From assembly GCF_042684705.1 (NCBI RefSeq), contig NZ_JBHULZ010000041.1, positions 928,252 to 992,251 of the forward strand: 64,000 nucleotides of DNA, in the 5' to 3' direction. A program made the position numbers and the translations under genes. Shown here one piece after another: positions 7,270 to 16,132 of the stretch. The notes beneath the pieces were generated by a model. The model was not told where the DNA came from and searched no databases. It saw nothing but the letters and a program-made list of their open reading frames with translations. The DNA comes from Mesonia sediminis. GTDB lineage: Bacteria; Bacteroidota; Bacteroidia; Flavobacteriales; Flavobacteriaceae. The number at the start of each line of letters is the position of its first letter. Position 1 is the stretch's first letter.

Positions 7270-9507
7270 TTAGTTCAATTTATAACGAAGTCCCATATAA
7301 TACATACTACCAAAGATAGGACCATATACAAAAGTAGTATCAAAATTAGAGCCAAACGGGTTATCGGCTGCTAAAATAGGTCGGTTTTGCCTAACGTTGG
7401 TTATGTTTTCTCCACCTAAATATACTTCAAACTTTGGCGAAAACACTCTCGTAACCTGTGCATTAACCGTATTTACTTCTGGCGAAAATTCGGGTAATTG
7501 ATAAGCTTGCGGATTAGAATCGGTTTGAGGAAAGCGTTGTTTCCCTAACCAATTATAAGTAACATCAAACTTCCAAGTACTATTATTTTTAATAGGCGTT
7601 TCGTAAGATAGATTAGCAAAAAACCTATGTTGTGCCGTAAGAGGCTTCAATTTCTCACCACTTAAATACTTGGTTTTTATATCATAATATTTATAAGCCA
7701 AACGCGTATGTAAACCTTTTGCAATATTATAATTAGCTTCTACTTGAAAGCTGTTGGCATAGCTTTCATTCTTTAAATTATAAAACTGAATCTGCGTAGG
7801 CGATTCCCGATCGGCAACCAACTGATTTTCAAAATCTGTACGGTAAAAATCTACCGTAATATCTGCCTTATTGCCCCATAAATTAAATCCTTGTAAAAAA
7901 GAAACTCCATAATTCCAAGCAATCTCAGCATCTAAGCCGTAAGCCCCTTCAAGATTGGAAGGATAGATTTTTATGCTTCTAGACGTAGCGAATAAATTTT
8001 GATTTTCTGCAAAAATATTGGCCAAACGCTTTCCTCTACCAATAGATGCTCTAAAAGCCGATTTACCCCAAGGGGAATAACGTATATGCAATCTAGGAGT
8101 CAAGAAAAAGCCCATACGGTTATGCTGATCTGCCCGTAAGCCTAAAGTTAAATTTAGCTTTTCTAGGTTGTCAAAATTATATTCAAAGAAAGCGCCTACC
8201 GCATTATCTGTTCGCGTATAACTTTTGTTTTCTACAAGTTCTTCGTAATCATCATAAGTAAAACTAACACCCGTTTTTATTTTGTGCCTAGAATCGCTAA
8301 TGATACTATTATACATAAAATTAGTAAATATGCTATTCTGGGTTATATCATACCTACGCAATCCAAAATACGACTCTTGGTTATGGTGACTAACCGAAAA
8401 TTGCGCTCCCATCTTCTGCCAAGGTAAATCTGGGTTAACATAACCGAATTTACTTGAGAAATCATAACGTTGCGTTTTTATTTCGCTTCCCCAAACTTGG
8501 TTGCCTAGTTTATGTTGCTCTGGATCAAAATTTACTTGTCCCGCCTGTTTTTCATCGGTTAGCGCCCTAATATTAAAAAAGCCAACCAAGCCTTTTTCTG
8601 TGTCGGTATACTGCCAACGGTTCATCACATTAACTTGATGATATAAGGGCATATCTAAAAAACCATCATGATTTACATCGTGTTTTTCTTGGTGTATATT
8701 TCCGTGCACGTAAAGGCCGGTACTCCATTTTTTGCTCACGGGAGTATTGAAATGGGAATTCAACTCAAATCGTTGATTAGTGGCTCCATAAAGATTTAAG
8801 AAAAACCGATCATCTTTTGTGGGTTTCTGTAACTCAACATTTATTTGCCCTGCCATACTTTCATAACCATTAACTACACTTCCTGCACCTTTAGTAATTT
8901 GAATACTCTCTACCCAAGTACCAGGAGTAAAAGTGAGTCCATAGGCTTGTGAAGCTCCGCGTACTGTAGGTATATTTTCTGTAGCAATAAGTATGTATGG
9001 GCTGGTTAATCCCAGCATTTTAATTTGGCGAGTACCCGAGATAGCATCGGCAAAATTGACATCTATAGAGGGATTTGTCTCAAAACTTTCAGACAAATTA
9101 CAGCAAGCAGCCTTCAATAATTCATCGCTGCTTACGTTAATTACATTTTGAGCATCTAAAAACGATCTAGAAGTTGCTTGTTTTTTAGAAACAATCTTAA
9201 TTTCATCTAAATTGCTTTTAGGTGCTAAGTCTATCTTTAAAGGAATTTTAGCATCCCTAACCGCAACGGTATCGGTTGTAAAACCAATATAACTCACCAC
9301 CAATTGTTGAGATTCGCTTTTATAAGGTAAGTCAAATTTTCCGTCAAAGTCTGTTACGGTTCCTACTTGGGTGCCTAGCCAATACACATTAGCGCCGGGC
9401 AAAGGCATATTTTTTTCTCCGCGCTCATAAACAACGCCGCTTATTTTTTCTTGTGCACCCGCACAAATACCTAAAAATAGCATAAAAAGGCAGGATATTC
9501 TTTTCAT
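7270..9507 (-). CDS. TonB-dependent receptor, probable metal uptake
   Basis: A 745-aa outer-membrane receptor. It begins with a signal peptide and a carboxypeptidase-regulatory-like domain (ISGVVYERGEKNMPLPGANV ... VSYIGF, about residues 22-95). The plug domain follows (TRQIKMLGL ... ITKGAGSVVNGYESMAGQINVEL, about 155-230), then a barrel of about 500 residues. The plug contains AACCNL, an unusual cysteine pair. Its partners, an HMA protein 20 bases downstream and a cysteine-rich HYC_CC_PP protein upstream, suggest copper or another soft metal as the substrate. There is no SusD-like gene nearby, so glycan uptake is unlikely. Confidence 0.85.
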   Translation of the reverse strand: MKRISCLFMLFLGICAGAQEKISGVVYERGEKNMPLPGANVYWLGTQVGTVTDFDGKFDLPYKSESQQLVVSYIGFTTDTVAVRDAKIPLKIDLAPKSNLDEIKIVSKKQATSRSFLDAQNVINVSSDELLKAACCNLSESFETNPSIDVNFADAISGTRQIKMLGLTSPYILIATENIPTVRGASQAYGLTFTPGTWVESIQITKGAGSVVNGYESMAGQINVELQKPTKDDRFFLNLYGATNQRFELNSHFNTPVSKKWSTGLYVHGNIHQEKHDVNHDGFLDMPLYHQVNVMNRWQYTDTEKGLVGFFNIRALTDEKQAGQVNFDPEQHKLGNQVWGSEIKTQRYDFSSKFGYVNPDLPWQKMGAQFSVSHHNQESYFGLRRYDITQNSIFTNFMYNSIISDSRHKIKTGVSFTYDDYEELVENKSYTRTDNAVGAFFEYNFDNLEKLNLTLGLRADQHNRMGFFLTPRLHIRYSPWGKSAFRASIGRGKRLANIFAENQNLFATSRSIKIYPSNLEGAYGLDAEIAWNYGVSFLQGFNLWGNKADITVDFYRTDFENQLVADRESPTQIQFYNLKNESYANSFQVEANYNIAKGLHTRLAYKYYDIKTKYLSGEKLKPLTAQHRFFANLSYETPIKNNSTWKFDVTYNWLGKQRFPQTDSNPQAYQLPEFSPEVNTVNAQVTRVFSPKFEVYLGGENITNVRQNRPILAADNPFGSNFDTTFVYGPIFGSMYYMGLRYKLN

Positions 9508-9542
9508 TGTAATTGCTTTTAATTTTTAATTGATGTTCGGTA

Positions 9543-9585
9543 AAAAACATAAAAACTGCCTTCTGTGAAATCTACTAGGGCAGTC
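9543..9585 (-). terminator. Hairpin with T run between HYC_CC_PP and TonB receptor genes
   Basis: On the minus strand ACTGCC pairs with GGCAGT across an 18-base loop, and TTTTTATGTTTTTT follows. It lies between two genes that look like one operon, so it may be an attenuator that lowers receptor expression, or a terminator that makes the upstream gene a separate unit. Confidence 0.5.
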
Positions 9586-9602
9586 TAATTAAAAATAAAA
9601 GT

Positions 9603-10016
9603 CTAAATGAGCCATTGCTCATTACGCAAATAAAGCGGAGTATTACAGAATGGAGGTGTTTTGCTCCAAACTAATAAATGGAGTCTTTGCTCCTGTATTA
9701 AGCTTAAAGCGGAATTGATAGAAGTAAAAGATAAAATAGATGCCTTTGGCACTTGAATATCCCAATCTGATTGATCTTGCTTAAGTTGCTTTTGACCAGA
9801 AAAAACTTCGATAGAATCTTGGCAACAAGAATTTTCAAAATTAATTTGCTCTTCTGGGTCGGGCTCTGGACAGCAAGATTGGGTATCTAATCTAAAACTA
9901 AAATCAACTAATATCTCTGCACAAAAATGCTTTTCTACTGCAAAAGAAGTGGTAGACAGCAGTAGTACAAAAGCTATAAAAAAAGCTTGAAATTTTATGA
10001 CAGCATTTTTAAACAT
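9603..10016 (-). CDS. HYC_CC_PP family protein (probable metal-associated)
   Basis: A 137-aa protein with an N-terminal hydrophobic segment (about residues 8-26). Its residue pattern matches the Bacteroidetes family named after its motifs: HFC at about 30-32, paired cysteines at about 48-49 and 64-65, and a late TPP. The cysteines suggest metal or redox chemistry in the periplasm, but I know of no proven function. It is first of three minus-strand genes with a TonB receptor and an HMA protein, which supports a metal role. Confidence 0.65.
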   Translation of the reverse strand: MFKNAVIKFQAFFIAFVLLLSTTSFAVEKHFCAEILVDFSFRLDTQSCCPEPDPEEQINFENSCCQDSIEVFSGQKQLKQDQSDWDIQVPKASILSFTSINSALSLIQEQRLHLLVWSKTPPFCNTPLYLRNEQWLI

Positions 10017-10275
10017 AGCACAAAGCTATAAAAAATAAGTAACTTGCACCAATATGAATTTGACCAAACTAAAAGACAAAGTCAACCCCGTTATAATTTA
10101 ATGAATAACGGATTTATAAAGTCAGACTACTTTCTCAATATCATCCTTTACAATAATCCGCTTAAAGCGGAAGTAAATAATTGCATTAACTAGAATAAAT
10201 TAAAAAATTATGTTTTATATTTGCCGCTTGATAGAAAATCTATCTATGCATAATAATCATTGAAATAATATTGGA
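10017..10275. promoter_or_regulatory. Divergent intergenic region with palindrome TCCGCTTAAAGCGGA
   Basis: A 259-base gap between the metal operon (minus) and rpsO (plus). It holds a perfect 7-bp inverted repeat around one base, TCCGCTT-A-AAGCGGA (10157-10171). A second dyad, CCGTTAT/ATAACGG, lies near 10087-10110. A -7 element for rpsO is at 10216-10223. The palindrome is a plausible operator, but its owner is unknown. Confidence 0.4.
10216..10223 (+). promoter_or_regulatory. Promoter -7 element of rpsO
   Basis: TATATTTG fits TAnnTTTG and lies 52 bases before the rpsO start, leaving a leader of about 45 nt. S15 often controls its own translation through such a leader; I do not see a specific structure that proves it here. 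Confidence 0.5.
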
Positions 10276-10545
10276 ATGTATTTAAGTAAAGAAGCAAAAC
10301 AAGAATTATTTGAGAAGTATGGTAGCGGAAAGAATGATACCGGATCTACCGAAGGACAAATCGCATTATTCACTAAGCGAATTGCACACATCTCAAAACA
10401 TTTAAAAGGAAACCAAAAAGATTTTAACTCTGAGCGCGCTCTTGTGTCTTTAGTGGGTAAAAGAAGACGTCTTTTAGACTACCTAATGAAGAAAGACATT
10501 ATGAGGTATCGTGAAATCGTAAAAGATTTAGGACTTAGAAAATAA
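10276..10545 (+). CDS. rpsO: 30S ribosomal protein S15
   Basis: An 89-aa protein, standard length for S15, which binds the central domain of 16S rRNA early in 30S assembly. Family motifs visible are DTGSTEGQIALFTKRI, H-I-S-K-H-L, and LVGKRRRLLDYLMKKD. A terminator follows directly, and pnp comes next on the same strand. The rpsO-pnp order is the classical bacterial arrangement. Confidence 0.98.
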   Translation: MYLSKEAKQELFEKYGSGKNDTGSTEGQIALFTKRIAHISKHLKGNQKDFNSERALVSLVGKRRRLLDYLMKKDIMRYREIVKDLGLRK

Positions 10546-10550
10546 TTTTA

Positions 10551-10576
10551 AGGGGGCGTTTTGCCCCTTTTTTTTT
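10551..10576 (+). terminator. Terminator after rpsO
   Basis: The GGGGC/GCCCC stem with a TTTT loop is followed by nine T residues, just after the rpsO stop. Confidence 0.9.
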
Positions 10577-10639
10577 ACCTTGGTGTAAGAAAATAAAGAA
10601 AAAGCTACAGTAATAGTTTTTCATTGGTCATTACAACTA

Positions 10640-10700
10640 CACACAACACACACAACCCAGGCCGTCCTGGATCCCGACGGAGACCATTGTTAACTTAGAA
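10640..10700 (+). promoter_or_regulatory. GC-rich structured leader of pnp
   Basis: A CA-rich stretch (ACTACACACAACACACACAA) is followed by two mutually exclusive small hairpins. CCAGG-CCGT-CCTGG and CCGTC...GACGG share the same bases (about 10658-10682). This is far richer in GC than its surroundings and lies about 30-50 bases before the pnp start. PNPase is autoregulated through its leader in enterobacteria, so a control role is possible here. Confidence 0.4.
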
Positions 10701-10709
10701 ATAAAAAGT

Positions 10710-12857
10710 ATGATTCCAAAAACATTTAAAGAGGTTATCGATTTAGGAGATGGAAGAGAAATCTCTATCGAGACCGGAAAATTAGCAAAACAGGCCCACG
10801 GTTCTGTTGTTGTGAAATCAGGAAATTCTATGCTGCTGTGTACCGTAGTCTCTAACTACAAACAAAGCGACGTTGATTTTTTACCTTTAACGGTAGATTA
10901 TAGAGAGAAATTTGCGGCTGCCGGAAGATATCCTGGCGGTTTCTTTAAAAGAGAAGCACGACCAAGTGATGGCGAAGTGCTTACTATGCGTATTGTAGAT
11001 CGCGTTTTAAGACCACTTTTCCCTAAAGATTACCACGCAGAAACGCAGGTTATGATTCAACTTATGTCTCATGACGATGATGTGATGCCAGATGCTATGG
11101 CTGGTTTGGCTGCCTCTGCGGCTATTCAGTTATCAGACATACCATTTGAGTGTGCCATTTCTGAAGTTCGTGTAGGTCGTGTAAATGGTGAGTTTATCAT
11201 CAACCCCACGCTTAGCCAATTAGCTGAATCGGATATCGATATGATGATTGGTGCTTCTGCCGATTCTGTTATGATGGTTGAAGGAGAAATGAAAGAAATT
11301 TCTGAAGAAGAAATGACGGAAGCCATCAAATTTGCTCACGAAGCAATTAAAAAGCAATGTGAGGCGCAAATAAAACTGGCCGAAGCTTTTGGTAAAAAAG
11401 AAACCAGAACTTATGAAGGTGAAAGAGAAGATGAAGCCTTAGCTAAACGAATTCACGATTTGGCTTATGATAAAGTTTATGAAGTAGCCAAAGCGGGTTC
11501 TTCTAAAGCAGAACGCAGTGCAGCTTTCGCGGAAATTAAAGAAGAAATTACCGCTAGTTTTTCTGAAGAAGAGCAAGAGGAGTATGGCGATTTAATAAGC
11601 AAGTACTACAGCAAAGCCGAAAAAGCAGCAGTAAGAGATTTAACTTTAAATGAAGGTTTACGTTTAGACGGACGTAAAACAGATGAGATTAGACCAATTT
11701 GGTGTGAGGTTGATTACTTACCTTCTGTTCACGGTTCTTCGATTTTTACTCGAGGTGAAACCCAAGCGCTTGCAACGGTGACCCTTGGTACTTCGCGCGA
11801 AGCAAACCAAATAGATATGCCTAGTTTTGAAGGCGAAGAGACCTTTTACTTACATTACAATTTTCCTCCATTCTCAACTGGTGAGGCAAGACCTATTCGA
11901 GGTACCTCACGAAGAGAAATAGGACATGGAAATTTAGCTCAGCGCGCCCTTAAAGGAATGATTCCAGATAATTGCCCTTACACCGTTCGTGTAGTTTCAG
12001 AAATCTTAGAATCTAATGGTTCTTCTTCAATGGCGACCGTTTGCGCAGGAACTATGGCAATTATGGATGCTGGGGTTCAGCTTAAAAAGCCGGTTTCAGG
12101 TATTGCAATGGGACTTATTAGCGATGCCGATAGTGGTAAATATGCAGTGCTATCAGATATTTTAGGTGATGAAGATCATTTAGGTGATATGGACTTTAAA
12201 GTAACTGGTACAGCAGAAGGTATAACCGCTTGCCAAATGGATATAAAAGTAAAGGGTTTAAGTTATGAAATCTTAATTAAAGCGCTTCAACAAGCTAGAG
12301 CAGGTCGACTGCATATCTTAGAAAAAATTACGGACACTATAGACCAGCCAAACGAAACGGTTAAAGCACACGCGCCTAAAATGATTACCCGAAGAATTCC
12401 TAATGAATATATTGGTAGTCTTATTGGTCCGGGTGGTAAAGTAATTCAAGAATTACAAAAAGAAACCAACACTACTATTGTGATTAATGAAGATCCTGTT
12501 ACCGAAGAAGGTATTGTAGAAATACTGGGTACAGACCAAGAAGGAATCGATAAAGTTTTAGCTAAAATAGATGCTATTACCTTTAAGCCTGAGAAAGGAA
12601 GCGTTTATGAAGTAAAGGTAATTAAACTTTTAGATTTTGGAGCTGTAGTAGAATATACAGAAGCACCAGGAAATGAGGTTTTATTACATATCTCTGAATT
12701 GGCTTGGGAAAGAACAAACAATGTTACCGATGTGGTAAATCTTGGCGATGTGATAGACGTAAAATATTTTGGTTTTGATCCTAAAACCAGAAAAGAAAAA
12801 GTCTCTCGTAAGGCACTTCTTCCTCGACCTCCAAGAGAGCAGAAAAACAAAGAATAA
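10710..12857 (+). CDS. pnp: Polyribonucleotide nucleotidyltransferase (PNPase)
   Basis: A 715-aa phosphorolytic 3'-5' exoribonuclease of mRNA decay. Two RNase PH domains are present. The first includes GRYPGGFFKREARPSDGEVL (about residues 75-95). The second includes GEARPIRGTSRREIGHG (about 390-410) and carries the active site. A KH domain (IGSLIGPGGKVIQEL, about 565-580) and an S1 domain (VYEVKVIKLLDFGAVVEY, about 635-655) follow. Length and order are normal. It has its own terminator. Confidence 0.98.
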   Translation: MIPKTFKEVIDLGDGREISIETGKLAKQAHGSVVVKSGNSMLLCTVVSNYKQSDVDFLPLTVDYREKFAAAGRYPGGFFKREARPSDGEVLTMRIVDRVLRPLFPKDYHAETQVMIQLMSHDDDVMPDAMAGLAASAAIQLSDIPFECAISEVRVGRVNGEFIINPTLSQLAESDIDMMIGASADSVMMVEGEMKEISEEEMTEAIKFAHEAIKKQCEAQIKLAEAFGKKETRTYEGEREDEALAKRIHDLAYDKVYEVAKAGSSKAERSAAFAEIKEEITASFSEEEQEEYGDLISKYYSKAEKAAVRDLTLNEGLRLDGRKTDEIRPIWCEVDYLPSVHGSSIFTRGETQALATVTLGTSREANQIDMPSFEGEETFYLHYNFPPFSTGEARPIRGTSRREIGHGNLAQRALKGMIPDNCPYTVRVVSEILESNGSSSMATVCAGTMAIMDAGVQLKKPVSGIAMGLISDADSGKYAVLSDILGDEDHLGDMDFKVTGTAEGITACQMDIKVKGLSYEILIKALQQARAGRLHILEKITDTIDQPNETVKAHAPKMITRRIPNEYIGSLIGPGGKVIQELQKETNTTIVINEDPVTEEGIVEILGTDQEGIDKVLAKIDAITFKPEKGSVYEVKVIKLLDFGAVVEYTEAPGNEVLLHISELAWERTNNVTDVVNLGDVIDVKYFGFDPKTRKEKVSRKALLPRPPREQKNKE

Positions 12858-12880
12858 AAAATTATTATTTTAGAATTTTA

Positions 12881-12908
12881 AGCCTTCCCCATACAGGAAG
12901 GCTTTTTT
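12881..12908 (+). terminator. Terminator after pnp
   Basis: The AAGCCTTCC/GGAAGGCTT stem with a 7-base loop is followed by TTTTTT. Confidence 0.9.
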
Positions 12909-13140
12909 ATACACTGCCAAATTATCACCTCTCGGCAAATGTGTCAGTCTCTTTATTTTAAATAAACCGATTAACTTACCAAAATTCGTTAAAATTATAC
13001 GTAATTCTTAAACAATACTTAAATATTTGTTTTTAAGTTAAAAAAAGTTATTATTTAAGAAGTTTTATTGCTAATTCCGACTATCGCATGGTAGTTGTAG
13101 CTATTAAGACAACAATAAATTATTAACTTAAAAATAAGGA

Positions 13141-13953
13141 ATGAAATTATTAGTAATTGGTGGCGGTAACATGGGTTTAACCTATTCTGAAGGTATGGCT
13201 AAGTCTGCTTTAATGAATGGAAAAAAAGTTAGAATTTTTGATACCGATCCAAAAAAAATTACGAAATTAAAAGAAGAAAATTTATTTGCTGTTTATGACA
13301 ATTTAGAGGAGGTACTTCCCAGCGCCGATTTGGTTTTTATCGCGGTTAAGCCTTACCACTGCGAAGAACTTTTTGAGCAAATGAAACCTCTAATCAATCC
13401 CCATCAAATTTTTGTATCATTGATGGCCGGGGTAACCATCGAAACCATAATGCAAGGTTTAGATACGCGAAAAGTCGTACGTACTATGCCTAATCTCCCT
13501 GCTCAAGTGGGTAAAGGAGTTACCTCTTACACAGAAAGCGATGCAGTTACACGTGTTGAATTGCTAACCGTTCGTAACTTATTAGATACAACCGGCGCAT
13601 CTATTCACGTTGACACAGAGAATTTCATAGATGCTTCAACGGGAATTTCAGGTAGCGGTCCTGCTTATGTATTCTATTTTATGGAATCAATGCTCGAAGC
13701 AGCAAAAAAAATGGGCTTTTCAGATTACGACTCCAAGGTTCTTGTTAGTAACACCTTCGAAGGAGCGGTAGAATTATTCAATCAGTCTGACTTATCACCA
13801 AAATCATGGATGGATCGTGTAGCTTCTAAAGGAGGAACCACTAGAGCCGCCCTAGACTCTATGGAAGATAATAATGTAAATGAACTCATTAAAGAAGCGG
13901 CTTACGCAGCTTTTAATCGTGCTGTTGAATTAGGAGAAAAGAAGAACAAGTAA
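13141..13953 (+). CDS. proC: Pyrroline-5-carboxylate reductase
   Basis: Last enzyme of proline synthesis, reducing pyrroline-5-carboxylate with NAD(P)H. It is 270 aa. The Rossmann motif is VIGGGNMG at the N-terminus. VRTMPNLPAQVGKGV and SGSGPAYVFYFMESM are P5C reductase signatures, and ASKGGTTRAALDSM closes the substrate pocket. Its stop codon overlaps the proB start by one base (TAATG), so the three pro genes form one translationally coupled operon in the order proC-proB-proA. About 230 bases of AT-rich DNA without a gene precede it and should contain the promoter. Confidence 0.96.
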   Translation: MKLLVIGGGNMGLTYSEGMAKSALMNGKKVRIFDTDPKKITKLKEENLFAVYDNLEEVLPSADLVFIAVKPYHCEELFEQMKPLINPHQIFVSLMAGVTIETIMQGLDTRKVVRTMPNLPAQVGKGVTSYTESDAVTRVELLTVRNLLDTTGASIHVDTENFIDASTGISGSGPAYVFYFMESMLEAAKKMGFSDYDSKVLVSNTFEGAVELFNQSDLSPKSWMDRVASKGGTTRAALDSMEDNNVNELIKEAAYAAFNRAVELGEKKNK

Positions 13954-14741
13954 TGACAGAAACAAAAGACATAAAACGGGTAGTAGTAAAAGTAGGAACC
14001 AATGTAATGACCAATAAAGATAATCGCATCTTAGGTCCGGTTTTAAAAGAAATCGTTCGTCAAATTGCGGTGCTTTATGAACGCGATGTCATGGTTATAT
14101 TAGTATCTTCTGGATCAGCTATAGCAGGAAAAGAAGTACTTAGTCAATGCAGTATAGAAGACGCTTCTACCAGAAGACAAGTATATTCGGCTGTCGGGCA
14201 ACCCCGTATGATGAGACACTATTATAGTTTATTTCACGATTACGGAATGCGCTGCGCCCAAGTTTTAGCTACTAAACGCGATTTCGCACCAGGAAGACAT
14301 AGAGAAAATATGATCAATTGCTATGAAGGCTTACTATCACAAGGGGTTATTCCTATTGCCAATGAAGATGATGCGGTTTCTCTTACCATGTCTATGTTTT
14401 CAGATAATGACGAGCTGGCCAGTCTAGTGGCTGAGTTGGTAAACGCCGACCGTTTGATTATTCTAACCGATACAGATGGACTTTATACTGGGCATCCAGA
14501 TGACGATGACTCCGAAAAACTTAAACAAGTGACCCCAGACCAAGATGTTGAAAAATATGTTCAAGCCTCTGAAAAAGGGGAAGGAGAAGGCAGAGGCGGA
14601 ATGGAAAGTAAATTAAAAATAGCTAAGCAAACCGCACTTAAGGATATACCTACCTATATCGCAAAAGGTAAAATACCTAATGTTATTGTAGATATAGTAG
14701 AAGGGAAAAATGTAGGTACAGAGTTTATTGTTAATGACTAA
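13953..14741 (+). CDS. proB: Glutamate 5-kinase, short form without PUA domain
   Basis: Phosphorylates glutamate in the first step of proline synthesis. The amino-acid kinase core is complete: VVVKVGTNVMT at the N-terminus, VSSGSAIAGK, ANEDDAV, DNDELASLVA and LTDTDGLYTG. At 262 aa it lacks the C-terminal PUA domain of the about 370-aa E. coli enzyme. The short form is known in several phyla. It overlaps proC by one base and proA by eight. Confidence 0.94.
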   Translation: MTETKDIKRVVVKVGTNVMTNKDNRILGPVLKEIVRQIAVLYERDVMVILVSSGSAIAGKEVLSQCSIEDASTRRQVYSAVGQPRMMRHYYSLFHDYGMRCAQVLATKRDFAPGRHRENMINCYEGLLSQGVIPIANEDDAVSLTMSMFSDNDELASLVAELVNADRLIILTDTDGLYTGHPDDDDSEKLKQVTPDQDVEKYVQASEKGEGEGRGGMESKLKIAKQTALKDIPTYIAKGKIPNVIVDIVEGKNVGTEFIVND

Positions 14742-15975
14742 AAGATTAAATGAAGTAAGAATTAAAACAAAGCTTATGCAATTATTAGAAACAGATAAAA
14801 AAAATAACGTATTAGACTCAATGATGCGAATCATTGATCAACGAAGAAAAGAAATTATAGCGGCCAATCAAAAAGATCTTGATGCATTTTCTAAAGATGA
14901 TCAAGCGCTTTACGACCGATTAGTGGTAGATGAAGCAAAGGTTGACGATATGATTAAAGCTATAAAAGAAGTAAAAGTACAGGAAGATCCTGTTGGGAAT
15001 AACATTGCCGAAAAAAAATTAGATAGCGGGTTAGAAATCATCAATAAAACTGCTCCATTTGGGACCATTATGATTATTTATGAATCCAGACCCGATGTTA
15101 CCATTGAAGCAGCCGTATTAGCTTTTAAAGCCAATAATAAAATTTTACTTAAGGGAGGTAAAGAAGCTAAACACTCTAATTTAGTTTTAGAATCTTGCTG
15201 GCATGAGGCTTTAGCCGAAAATGATTTAAGCAAAGATTGGATACGTCTAATGCAAATGGATAGACACGAAACAAGAGATTTCCTGAAAAACCCAACTGAA
15301 CCATTAGACTTGATTGTACCGAGAGGTGGAGAGCGTTTGATTAATTTTGTAAAAGAAAATGCGACTTGTGCCGTACTGATTAGTGGTAGAGGTAATAATT
15401 TTCTATACGTATCGCCAAAAGCTGATTGGGATAAAGCCAAAAAAGTTATCATCAATGCCAAAACCAATAAAATTTCGGGTTGCAATGCTTTAGATAAGGT
15501 GCTATTAGATAAAAACTTAGAGAACTACGAAGCAAAGGTAGCCGACCTTTATAGCAGTTTAAAAGAAGTAAACGTAGCGGTCTGGGCAGATGAATCAATC
15601 CACGCTTTATGCTCAGAAACGAAATTACTAACCGATAAAGAGGCTTGGTACGAAGAGTTCTTAGCGATGAAAATTTTGGTAGCTGAAGTTTCAAGTATGT
15701 CAGAAGCTATTCAGAAGATAAATAAATATTCAGGTGGGCATTCAACTGCCATTATTACCGAGGATAAAACCGAAGCTCTAGCTTTTATGGAGCAAATTGA
15801 CAGTGCTGCGGTTTATCACAATGCCTCTACTCGATTTACAGATGGAGGTCAAATGGGAGTTGGTGCAGAACTAGCCATTAGCACAGACAAACTACATCAT
15901 CGTGGCCCACTAGGTCTTAAGCAATTGGTCACCAATAAATATTATGTATTTGGCGATGGCCACATAAGGGTATAA
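14734..15975 (+). CDS. proA: Gamma-glutamyl phosphate reductase
   Basis: Reduces gamma-glutamyl phosphate to glutamate semialdehyde with NADPH. I start it at the ATG at 14734 rather than the in-frame TTG six bases upstream, giving 413 aa and an 8-base overlap with proB. The aldehyde-dehydrogenase fold is visible (FGTIMIIYESRPDVT; LKGGKEAKHSN; NKISGCNALDKVLLD with the catalytic Cys; FTDGGQMGVGAE near the end). Overlap indicates translational coupling, so kinase and reductase are made together, as suits their labile shared intermediate. Confidence 0.96.
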   Translation: MTKRLNEVRIKTKLMQLLETDKKNNVLDSMMRIIDQRRKEIIAANQKDLDAFSKDDQALYDRLVVDEAKVDDMIKAIKEVKVQEDPVGNNIAEKKLDSGLEIINKTAPFGTIMIIYESRPDVTIEAAVLAFKANNKILLKGGKEAKHSNLVLESCWHEALAENDLSKDWIRLMQMDRHETRDFLKNPTEPLDLIVPRGGERLINFVKENATCAVLISGRGNNFLYVSPKADWDKAKKVIINAKTNKISGCNALDKVLLDKNLENYEAKVADLYSSLKEVNVAVWADESIHALCSETKLLTDKEAWYEEFLAMKILVAEVSSMSEAIQKINKYSGGHSTAIITEDKTEALAFMEQIDSAAVYHNASTRFTDGGQMGVGAELAISTDKLHHRGPLGLKQLVTNKYYVFGDGHIRV

Positions 15976-15993
15976 TTAAAAAAAGCCAGAACA

Positions 15994-16036
15994 AAAAAGC
16001 CTTAAAATCAATTAAATGAGTTTAAGGCTTTTTTTA
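15994..16036 (+). terminator. Terminator after proA
   Basis: The arms AAGCCTTAAA and TTTAAGGCTT enclose a loop of about 14 bases and are followed by TTTTTTTA. Confidence 0.85.
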
Positions 16037-16060
16037 TGTGCACTCAAAATAAAAATGTAT

Positions 16061-16068
16061 TACTTTTG
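16061..16068 (+). promoter_or_regulatory. Promoter -7 element of rpoD
   Basis: TACTTTTG matches TAnnTTTG and lies 64 bases before the start codon. No convincing -33 box is visible. Confidence 0.45.
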
Positions 16069-16132
16069 TAACCTTTTTCAAAAAGGCACGTATAACCTAA
16101 TACAAGCATTAATTTAACTGGGAGCATTTTAA

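Noticed and set aside
10021..10028. TAGCTTTG on the minus strand as promoter of the metal operon
   Set aside because: It matches TAnnTTTG but lies only 4 bases before the start codon, so transcription would begin at or inside the gene, and no good -33 box is at the right distance.
15078..15485. 135-codon minus-strand frame inside proA
   Set aside because: It is an antisense frame of a clear, full-length proA with no signature of its own.
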